This document shows, piece by piece, positions 24,943 to 31,515 of a stretch of 39,957 nucleotides of DNA. Location of the stretch: contig JAAUTZ010000026.1 of NCBI GenBank assembly GCA_012031225.1, positions 1-39,957 on the forward strand, written 5' to 3'. A program made the translations under genes and the position numbers. The notes under the pieces are model-generated. The model searched no databases and was not told the origin of the DNA. It saw nothing but the letters and a program-made list of their open reading frames with translations. Within the stretch, counting starts at the first letter, position 1. Each line of letters opens with the position of its first letter. This DNA comes from Chloroflexaceae bacterium (GTDB taxonomy: Bacteria > Chloroflexota > Chloroflexia > Chloroflexales > Chloroflexaceae).

Positions 24943-25695
24943 ATGCAGCTTGACCTGAGCAACCAGATTGCGCTGGTTACAGGCGGCGGGCGCGGGATTG
25001 GGCAGGCGATTGCCACCACGCTGGCTGCCGCCGGTGCAACTGTCGTGATCAACTATCGTGGCAATGCCGAAGCCGCCACGGCAACTGTGGAAACGATCAC
25101 GGCGCAGGGTGGGCAGGCGCAGGCGATCCAAGCCGACGTGAGTGGTCCCGCCGATGTGGAACGGCTATTTGCCGCCCTCCTCGCGCAGTACGGGCAGCTC
25201 GACATTCTCGTGAACAATGCGGGCATCACCCGCGACATGCTGTTGCTCCGGATGAGCGATGAGGATTTCGACGCGGTGCTGCACACCAATCTGCGCGGGG
25301 TGTTCCTCTGTACCCGGGCCGCCCTCCGCACCATGACCCGCCGCCGCAGCGGGCGCATCATCAACATCGCCTCTGTGGTGGGCATTATGGGCAATGCTGG
25401 GCAAGCCAACTATGCCGCCGCCAAAGCGGGGATCCTCGGCTTCACCCGCGCCACCGCCCGCGAGATTGGCAGCCGCAATATCACTGTGAATGCGATTGCC
25501 CCCGGCTACATCGAAACTGAGATGACCGCCGCCATTCGCCCCGAAGCACGGCAGGCGTTACTTGCCTCAATCCCGTTGGGGCGGCTTGGCACACCCGCCG
25601 ATGTGGCCGCGCTGGTCTGCTTCCTCGCCGCGCCTGCCGCCAGCTACATCACCGGCCAGACGTTTGTGGTGGATGGCGGGCTGGTGATGAGCTAG
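24943..25695 (+). CDS. fabG: 3-oxoacyl-[ACP] reductase (SDR family)
   Basis: The 250-residue protein is a classical SDR: cofactor loop [12 protein letters not shown] (about 14-25), [14 protein letters not shown] (about 89-102), the catalytic Ser (IINIASVVG) and YAAAK motif (about 152-156), [10 protein letters not shown] and [10 protein letters not shown] at the end. The match to FabG is strong, including the NAGITRD segment. It reduces 3-oxoacyl-ACP with NADPH in fatty acid synthesis. The rest of the fab cluster is not here, so a role in another SDR pathway cannot be excluded. The start is preceded by GGAGCG about 10 bases upstream. Its stop overlaps the stop of the convergent DUF2237 gene. 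Confidence 0.9.
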   Translation: MQLDLSNQIALVTGGGRGIGQAIATTLAAAGATVVINYRGNAEAATATVETITAQGGQAQAIQADVSGPADVERLFAALLAQYGQLDILVNNAGITRDMLLLRMSDEDFDAVLHTNLRGVFLCTRAALRTMTRRRSGRIINIASVVGIMGNAGQANYAAAKAGILGFTRATAREIGSRNITVNAIAPGYIETEMTAAIRPEARQALLASIPLGRLGTPADVAALVCFLAAPAASYITGQTFVVDGGLVMS

Positions 25696-26120
25696 ACGAC
25701 TTCGCCTTGATCTTGGGCGTGCGCCTGCAAATCCGCGAGACGGACGATCTGGAGCGCGGCGGCGTGCGTGGCTGCAAGGATCACCGGCGGTGCAACCCCC
25801 GCTTCGAGGGCTTCTTGCCAGCGTGCGGCACACACGCACCAGCGATCCCCCGGCCGCAAGCCGGGAAAGTTGTACTCTGGGCGCGGCGTGCTGAGATCGT
25901 TGCCGCGCTGCCGCGTGAATGCGAGAAACTCTGCCGTCACTTCCGCACAGATGACGTGTCGCCCGCGATCTTGGGGTCCCGTCTCGCAGCAGCCGTCGCG
26001 GTAAAAGCCGGTCATCGGTGCGGTGCCGCACACCTCAAGCGGCGTGCCAAGTACATTCGGTGCGGCGCGTTGCAGGTCGCTTGTGCCATTGCTCGTATTG
26101 CTGCCGTTGTTGCCTGCCAT
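25692..26120 (-). CDS. DUF2237 family protein
   Basis: The 142-residue protein matches the DUF2237 pattern: [72 protein letters not shown] and [16 protein letters not shown]. Several conserved cysteines (VCG, GCC, WCVC) suggest metal or redox chemistry, but no function is established. A Gly/Asn/Ser-rich N-terminal tail (about 20 residues) is extra. The ATG at 26120 is backed by GAGGAG upstream. The stop shares CTAG with fabG. Confidence 0.88.
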   Translation of the reverse strand: MAGNNGSNTSNGTSDLQRAAPNVLGTPLEVCGTAPMTGFYRDGCCETGPQDRGRHVICAEVTAEFLAFTRQRGNDLSTPRPEYNFPGLRPGDRWCVCAARWQEALEAGVAPPVILAATHAAALQIVRLADLQAHAQDQGEVV

Positions 26121-26219
26121 TGTCTGCTCCTCGTCTCTGGTATTGCGATCCGTTCCGGTTTGCGAAAAAACCACGCGTGCGTATCATGAAAGTAATCCTG
26201 ATTCATACTGTAGCACAAA

Positions 26220-26234
26220 CCCCGCCGTGCGGGG
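26220..26234 (+). other. small GC-rich hairpin in the leader of the Ig-like gene
   Basis: CCCCGC-CGT-GCGGGG: six pairs with a three-base loop, 77 bases before the GTG at 26311. Possibly a leader structure; no function assigned. A weak CATACT at 26204-26209 could be the -10. Confidence 0.35.
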
Positions 26235-26310
26235 GGATGTGTCATTAAGTCAACCGTGCGCGTGGATAACACCGCAGCATACCGACAACCCAACGGATGG
26301 AGATAACCCC

Positions 26311-27552
26311 GTGAGATCTACCGACCCATATTGCCCCCTGCAACGCCGCCGGTGGCAGCTGCGCTATCCGCTGGCTTTTGCCGCCGTGGTTGGGCTGCTG
26401 CTCTGGATGATTGCAGTCGGGCAAGCCCAAAGCCCAAGCCGAGTATATCTGCCGCTTGTGATCCGCACCGCCCCCCCAGTGCAGCTTGATCTGAGCAGTG
26501 CTGACCCGCGCCTGCCCGCCAACGGGGTCAGCACGACGGCGATCTCGGTGACAGTGCGGGATGGCTACAACCAGCCGCGAGTAGGCATTCCCGTGCGCCT
26601 GTCCACCACCCGCGGCCTATTCGCCAACCAAGATACCACACTGGAGCAGCATAGCGATGCAACCGGCACAGTTAGCACGACGTTGCAGGCGAGTCTCGAA
26701 ATTACCCCCGATGCTGCGTTTGTCACCGCGCACGTCGAATTTGAGGAGCAGGTCTTTAGCGAGCAGACACGAGTGCAACTGCTTGTGCCAGAGCGTGTCA
26801 CCATCACCGGTCTGCCAGTTGAGCTACCCGCCGATGTGCGCCGCCAAAGCCTGCTGGTGGTGCAAGTGCAAGATGCGAGCGGGGCCCCGATAGGGTCATA
26901 TCCGGTGGTGCTAAGTACCGTATTGGGGCGGTTTGCCACTGGCGAGAAATTTGCCGAAGCGACCACCAACGCCACTGGACGGGCAACGTTGCCCCTCTAT
27001 GCCACGCCCGATCTGGGCATGGCGCAGGTGCAGGCGCAAGCCGGGCAGACGCTCGGTACAGGGGCGATACAGTTGGTGCTGGCACAGTGCAATGACTTTG
27101 AGGATAACGATGTGCCCAACCAAGCCAACGAGCAGCCGTCTGCGTATTGTCTCGGCAGCTTCGAGGATGATGAGATCATTGATCCCAATGAGGGCGAGGA
27201 TGACTACTACTTGATCTACCTCGATCCTAATCAGGCGGTGCAGGTCAATCTCGGGGCGATCCCCGCCGAAGCCGATTACGACCTGATCCTCTACAACAGC
27301 CGCCTTCAAATCGTGGAGTTTTCGAATCAGGCGGGGCAAACGCCAGAGCAACTGAAACACACCCACACTGCCGCCGAGCGAGAATTCTATTACTTGCGCG
27401 TAAATATGTACCGCAAATCGAGCACTGCCGAAAACCTCTATCACTTGCGCGTTGCCTTGAACCCGCTTGAACAGCCCGGTAGCGTGATCCAGCGCAGCAT
27501 TGATGTGAATGCGCTGTCGGCTGACGATCCCGCCTTGCCGCCGAAGGAATGA
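26311..27552 (+). CDS. secreted surface protein with two Ig-like domains and a PPC-like domain; N-terminal LPLV motif
   Basis: The 413-residue product starts at GTG 26311, with GGATGGAG (26295-26302) upstream. A signal peptide (about 1-40, YPLAFAAVVGLLLWMIAVGQ, ending AQ) is followed at once by SRVYLPLVIR (43-52). Then come two invasin/Big_1-like repeats (about 56-160 and 165-265; ISVTVRDGYNQPRVGIPVRL and VVQVQDASGAPIGSYPVVL). A PPC-like domain (about 270-400) contains CNDFEDNDVPNQA and EDDYYLIYL, as in bacterial prepeptidase C-terminal folds. A surface or adhesin role is likely. It is first in a row of five secreted or secretion-linked genes. The longer ATG at 26023 is rejected because it overlaps the divergent DUF2237 gene. 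Confidence 0.75.
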   Translation: MRSTDPYCPLQRRRWQLRYPLAFAAVVGLLLWMIAVGQAQSPSRVYLPLVIRTAPPVQLDLSSADPRLPANGVSTTAISVTVRDGYNQPRVGIPVRLSTTRGLFANQDTTLEQHSDATGTVSTTLQASLEITPDAAFVTAHVEFEEQVFSEQTRVQLLVPERVTITGLPVELPADVRRQSLLVVQVQDASGAPIGSYPVVLSTVLGRFATGEKFAEATTNATGRATLPLYATPDLGMAQVQAQAGQTLGTGAIQLVLAQCNDFEDNDVPNQANEQPSAYCLGSFEDDEIIDPNEGEDDYYLIYLDPNQAVQVNLGAIPAEADYDLILYNSRLQIVEFSNQAGQTPEQLKHTHTAAEREFYYLRVNMYRKSSTAENLYHLRVALNPLEQPGSVIQRSIDVNALSADDPALPPKE

Positions 27553-27604
27553 GATAAGGCATAATGCTAGGTAGATTGGGGCTAGATCAATTTGCGAGAT
27601 GTAT

Positions 27605-27610
27605 TATAAT
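27605..27610 (+). promoter_or_regulatory. -10 TATAAT before the small RiPP-like peptide gene
   Basis: TATAAT with a poor -35, about 53 bases after the stop of the Ig-like gene. It predicts a leader of about 134 bases before the ATG at 27751, which holds the hairpin at 27704-27730. This suggests that the peptide and C25 genes can be transcribed independently. Confidence 0.45.
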
Positions 27611-27703
27611 ATGAAGGACACCACTTGCATCCTGCCCTAATCTCTACCGCAATCATCGTTTGTTGCTGTACGGAGGAGCAAGGCTGTGTCGCTCTCAGCA
27701 GTC

Positions 27704-27730
27704 TGCGTTTCGGAGGGGGATTGAAACGCA
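27704..27730 (+). other. hairpin in the leader of the small peptide gene
   Basis: TGCGTTTC and GAAACGCA form a perfect eight-pair stem with an 11-base loop (GGAGGGGGATT), 20 bases before the ATG. The unpaired GGAGGGGG resembles a ribosome-binding sequence and could be exposed or sequestered. A CRISPR repeat was considered and rejected. Confidence 0.5.
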
Positions 27731-27750
27731 TCGTGACGAAAGAACAGAGT

Positions 27751-27987
27751 ATGTCCAACTTACGCATAGCCTATACACCACCCGCCATCTTGTACGAAGG
27801 ACGCTTGCAAACCAATGCGGGCACGCCCGGCAGTATCATCATTGATGATGAGGTTGACCCAGAATTGCCAGATAAGCCAGTTGGTGAGCCAAGTGGCGGG
27901 GGCGATCCGCCGCGCCCGCCCAAGCCTGCCCCCGATCCGGGTAGTGGCGGTGGTGGGGGAGACCCACCGCGTCCGCCCAAGCCGTAG
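27751..27987 (+). CDS. 78-residue RiPP/lasso-leader-like precursor peptide with Pro-rich repeats
   Basis: No signal peptide. The N-terminus IAYTPPAILYEGRLQTNAGT has the Y-x-x-P-x-I-x-x-x-G pattern (Y8, P11, I13, G17) known from leaders recognised by RRE/PqqD-type domains, as in lasso peptides. T25-P26-G27 would be a plausible cleavage point: a Thr two before and a Gly first in the core, with D33 and E34 at core positions 7 and 8, where lasso rings close. The rest is acidic and then Pro/Gly-rich, with GGDPPRPPKP twice (50-59, 69-78). No lasso maturase, protease or ABC exporter is nearby, and a core of 52 residues would be unusually long. The stop is nine bases before the C25 gene. Possibly a substrate of, or partner for, that peptidase. 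Function unproven. Confidence 0.6.
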   Translation: MSNLRIAYTPPAILYEGRLQTNAGTPGSIIIDDEVDPELPDKPVGEPSGGGDPPRPPKPAPDPGSGGGGGDPPRPPKP

Positions 27988-27996
27988 GGCAATGCC

Positions 27997-30900
27997 ATGC
28001 AGTGCGCTGTACGGTACACAACCTATCGCCTGCACCGTTGGTGTGGGCTGGTGTTGGTTGTCTGGCTCCTGAGCGGTAGTTGGGTGGCATCGCCTGCGCT
28101 GGTGCAGGGGGCAACCGGGCCTGATCCGGCGGTCGTCCACCTCGTCCAGAGTGACGCATATGGCGCACACCTGCGCCTCAGCACGCCGCCCTTCGAGATC
28201 GGCACCCATGCCCGTGCGCCCGCGACCCAGCGCGAACGGCAGCAGATCGGGCTGGCTGGAGCCGCCCAAAGCGGCAGCATCGGCACACCCGCCTTGCCCA
28301 CCTTTGCGGTGCTACTGGCGGTGCCTGCCGATGCCACCCCCACCCTGAAGATCGCCACTGGCTCGCGCCACACCTACCCGGCTCCCGTCTGGCTTGCGCC
28401 TGTGCCTACGCCGCAGCCGGTGGCTGAGCCACTTCAGCCGGGCGTAGATGCGTACCTCCCCGATCCGCTCGCGTATGCTAGCTCCGCTCCGCTTCCGCCA
28501 ACACCGGCTCGCATCACCGCCGATCTGTGGCAGCGCGATCAGCGCATCGTGCGAATTGAGCTTACGCCCTTTGTGTATACCCCTGCAACCGGCAGCCTCG
28601 CGTGGTATCATCAGCTAGAGGTGCGGGTGGATTTCGGCCCCACTGGCGCACCACCCGCCACCTCGCCCACGCCCGATCCGTATGCGCCCGCGCTCGATCT
28701 GCTCAACGCGCAGCAGGCGCAGGCGTGGCGCACCCCCGCCCCCACCCTCGCCCAAGTTGCTGCACCTGATCCGACTCCGCGCTATCGCATCGAGATAACG
28801 GCGGATGGAGTCTATCAGATCACTGGCGCAGAACTCGCCGCGCTCGGCTTGAACCTCGCTAGCACCCGTCCGCCACAGCTGCACCTGACCTGCGGCGGAC
28901 AGCCTACCGCCCTGCTGATTGAGCGGGTGGCAGGCAGCCCCACCCAACAGCTGACCGCCCAAGATACGCTGCTCTTTTATGCCACGCAGTTTCGCGGCTC
29001 CGTGATGGAAGAGAAATACACCCAGACCAATGTCTGCTGGCTGGCAGTGCGCGATACCGACGGGATCCGGATAGCAACCCGCCCGGCCACGCCAGATGCC
29101 AACCTGCCCCTTCAGACCACCTTCTCCGAGACGGTGCGGGCGGAACGTTCGTTGACATGGTTCCCGGCGCACTTTACCAGCGAAGAGACGTGGTTCTGGC
29201 AACGGATCCAGACCGATGGCACAGAACCAGCCCGCCGCACCTACAGCATCGCCCTCCCTGATCCGGCGACCAGCCCCTATAGTGCAACCGTGCGCGGCGA
29301 ATTGGTAGCCCGCGCCTATGCCGCACGCGGCCAGCCCAACTATCACACTCGTGCCGAACTGAATGGCGCACTCGTGGCCGATGCCTTCTGGGGTAAAGGC
29401 GGAGCCGCCGATGTGTGGCAGTTTGCGGGCCCGCTGCCGCATACTGCTGTGCGCGATGGCAACAACCAGCTTGCGCTCACGATCTTCAATGATGCCGCCG
29501 TCACATTCAACGATATGCTCTTCGATTGGTTTGAGGTCAGCTACCTGCGCCGCCTGATCGCCCGCGACAATCAGCTTACCTTTCCGGCGGCTAGCACGGC
29601 GGCGAGCCAAATCCAGCTCGCGGGCTTCCTCAGCGATGAACTGCTGCTGCTCGACATCAGCGATCCGGCGGCTCCCGTCCTGCTCACCGATGCCCAGTTG
29701 GATACCGATGCCCAAGGCTTCCGCCTGACGTTCGCTACAGGCAACACCCCGCCCACGCAGCCCCCCGCCCGCTTCATTGCGCTGGCCCGCGCGGCCGTGC
29801 GTGCGCCTGCGGCCATCAGCCGCTACACCCCGCCCGATCTCGGCTCGGCACGCGGTGCAGACTACATCATCATCACCCACGCCGCCTTCCGCACGGCAGT
29901 GCAACGCCTCGCCGACTATCGGGCGGCGCAGGGCTTGCGCGTGGCGGTGGTAGAGATTGCCGATCTGTACAACCAATTCAACAATGGCATTGTGCATCCG
30001 CGTGCGATCCGTAGCTTCCTCGCCTACACCATGCAGGCGTGGCAACCACCCGCCCCCGCGATGGTGCTGCTAGTCGGCGATGGGCACTGGAATATGCTCA
30101 ACCACGCCCCCGCCACCTATGGCGGCGGCACGGTGTATATCCCGCCTTACCTCGCATGGGTAGATCCGTATCAGGGCGAAACGGACGCAACCAGCCGCCT
30201 CGCTATGCTGACTAATGACGTATTGCCGGATATGGCGATTGGGCGGCTGCCCGTCAACAGCGTGGCTGAACTCAACACGATCATTGACGCGACGCTCCAA
30301 TTTGAGCAGTTGGGCACCCTGCCGCCTGCCGAGCAGCCGCGCAACGTCGTGATGGTTGCCGATAACATCCCCGATCCGGCGGGCGATTTTGTCGCCCAGA
30401 GTGAGCAGATCATTGCGCGTTCCTTCACCGCCGATGTGCCCTATGCGCGGCTCTACCTGAATGACTTCTGCCCGCGTGGGGGCGCGTGCCCTGCCTTGAA
30501 TACCGCAATCACGGCCGCGATCAACAACCCGCAGACGTTGTTTCTGGGGTATAATGGACACGCCGCCATTGAACGTTGGGCGGCTGAAGGCATCTGGCAA
30601 GCACGCGATCTGGCAGGCCTCACCAATCAGAACCGCCGCCCGCTCATGATAGCGATGACCTGTCTGGAAGGCTATTGGCACTACCCGGCGCGGCCCGGCT
30701 TGTCCGAAAGTGCGTTGCGGCAGGCCCGCGGCGGGATTGTCGCCGCCTACACCCCGACCGGGCTAGGCGTGGCAACGGGGCACGATTGGCTGCAACACGG
30801 CTTCTTCACGGCGGTGTACAAGCAGCGTGTACCATCCTTGGGGGCGGCAGTGCATGCCAGCAAAGTGGCATTGTATCTGGCGGGGGTGCATGCCGATTTA

Positions 30901-31017
30901 CTGGATACGTTTGGGATTCTGGGCGATCCGGCGTTGCGCTTACCAACCGCCGCTGTGCTGCCGGAGCCGCCAGAGCCAATCCAACGGGTGTATCTGCCAC
31001 TGGTACGGGCTGAGTGA
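27997..31017 (+). CDS. PorU/gingipain-like C25 cysteine peptidase with LPLV tail
   Basis: The 1006-residue protein has a signal peptide (about 1-38), a prodomain-like region, then a PorU-like start RYRIEITADGVYQITGAELA (about 264-283) and the C25 domain from about 618. Key parts are ADYIIITHAAFRTAVQ, MVLLVGDGHWN, DMAIGRLPV, catalytic His855 in LGYNGHA and Cys889 in AMTCLEGYW. Their 34-residue spacing agrees with gingipains. Gingipains cleave after Arg or Lys; PorU acts as the sortase of the type IX system in Bacteroidota. No T9SS genes are here and Chloroflexota are not known for T9SS. The C-terminus is IQRVYLPLVRAE. It is nine bases after the small peptide gene and 38 bases before the Fn3-like gene. 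Probably secreted and active. Confidence 0.85.
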   Translation: MQCAVRYTTYRLHRWCGLVLVVWLLSGSWVASPALVQGATGPDPAVVHLVQSDAYGAHLRLSTPPFEIGTHARAPATQRERQQIGLAGAAQSGSIGTPALPTFAVLLAVPADATPTLKIATGSRHTYPAPVWLAPVPTPQPVAEPLQPGVDAYLPDPLAYASSAPLPPTPARITADLWQRDQRIVRIELTPFVYTPATGSLAWYHQLEVRVDFGPTGAPPATSPTPDPYAPALDLLNAQQAQAWRTPAPTLAQVAAPDPTPRYRIEITADGVYQITGAELAALGLNLASTRPPQLHLTCGGQPTALLIERVAGSPTQQLTAQDTLLFYATQFRGSVMEEKYTQTNVCWLAVRDTDGIRIATRPATPDANLPLQTTFSETVRAERSLTWFPAHFTSEETWFWQRIQTDGTEPARRTYSIALPDPATSPYSATVRGELVARAYAARGQPNYHTRAELNGALVADAFWGKGGAADVWQFAGPLPHTAVRDGNNQLALTIFNDAAVTFNDMLFDWFEVSYLRRLIARDNQLTFPAASTAASQIQLAGFLSDELLLLDISDPAAPVLLTDAQLDTDAQGFRLTFATGNTPPTQPPARFIALARAAVRAPAAISRYTPPDLGSARGADYIIITHAAFRTAVQRLADYRAAQGLRVAVVEIADLYNQFNNGIVHPRAIRSFLAYTMQAWQPPAPAMVLLVGDGHWNMLNHAPATYGGGTVYIPPYLAWVDPYQGETDATSRLAMLTNDVLPDMAIGRLPVNSVAELNTIIDATLQFEQLGTLPPAEQPRNVVMVADNIPDPAGDFVAQSEQIIARSFTADVPYARLYLNDFCPRGGACPALNTAITAAINNPQTLFLGYNGHAAIERWAAEGIWQARDLAGLTNQNRRPLMIAMTCLEGYWHYPARPGLSESALRQARGGIVAAYTPTGLGVATGHDWLQHGFFTAVYKQRVPSLGAAVHASKVALYLAGVHADLLDTFGILGDPALRLPTAAVLPEPPEPIQRVYLPLVRAE

Positions 31018-31055
31018 ATGCTCACCAATGGCATCAAGAAGGGGAGTGTACTTAC

Positions 31056-31505
31056 ATGATTGCAACAACCACAACATCGCCGCGTCGCAGGCTCGTGCTG
31101 TCGGCATTCGCGCTGTTCGCTGCTGCTGTGCTTGCGCTGCTCGTCAGCTTGTCGGTTGCCTATGCCAGCGTCACCTTCATCGGCTTTGCGGCAACCCGCA
31201 GCAGTACAGGGGTGCTGATAACGTGGTCTACCGCTACTGAGATCAAGACGGCCGGCTTTCGGGTGCTAGCAAGCACCGCTCCGAATGTGCCGCCTACTCC
31301 GCTCAGTAGGCTGATTCCGGCGCAGGGCGATAGCTTCATGGGCGCGGACTACAGCTTCACCGACCGCACCGGCACAGCCACGACGCGCTATTTCATCGAG
31401 GTGGTGATGCTCGACCAGAGCACCGAGTTAATCGGGCCCCTGCTCCCGCTCAGTGACGAGCCGGCCACGCGCCTTTTCCTGCCGCTCGTGGTAGTGGGGC
31501 GATAG
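31056..31505 (+). CDS. small secreted Fn3-like protein with LPLV tail
   Basis: The 149-residue product has a signal peptide (about 8-36, VLSAFALFAAAVLALLVSLS), then one Fn3-like domain (about 40-133) with the recurring TGVLITWSTATEIKTAGFRV, YSFTDRTGTATTRYFIEVVM pattern, known next to C25 peptidases in other bacteria. It ends ATRLFLPLVVVGR. The ATG at 31056 has GGGGAG (31041-31046) nine bases upstream; an earlier GTG at 31014 overlapping the C25 stop lacks this. Position suggests a non-catalytic partner or a substrate of the two flanking peptidases. Could also be a cell-surface binding module. Confidence 0.72.
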   Translation: MIATTTTSPRRRLVLSAFALFAAAVLALLVSLSVAYASVTFIGFAATRSSTGVLITWSTATEIKTAGFRVLASTAPNVPPTPLSRLIPAQGDSFMGADYSFTDRTGTATTRYFIEVVMLDQSTELIGPLLPLSDEPATRLFLPLVVVGR

Positions 31506-31515
31506 CACGGGCATT

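Noticed and set aside
27708-27727. Sequence GTTT...GATTGAAAC resembling a CRISPR repeat end
   Set aside because: It occurs once, with no spaced copies and no cas genes, and is explained by the leader hairpin.
28615-30045. 476-residue minus-strand open frame within the C25 gene
   Set aside because: It lies wholly opposite a recognised peptidase and has the Arg/Gly/His-rich composition of an antisense shadow.
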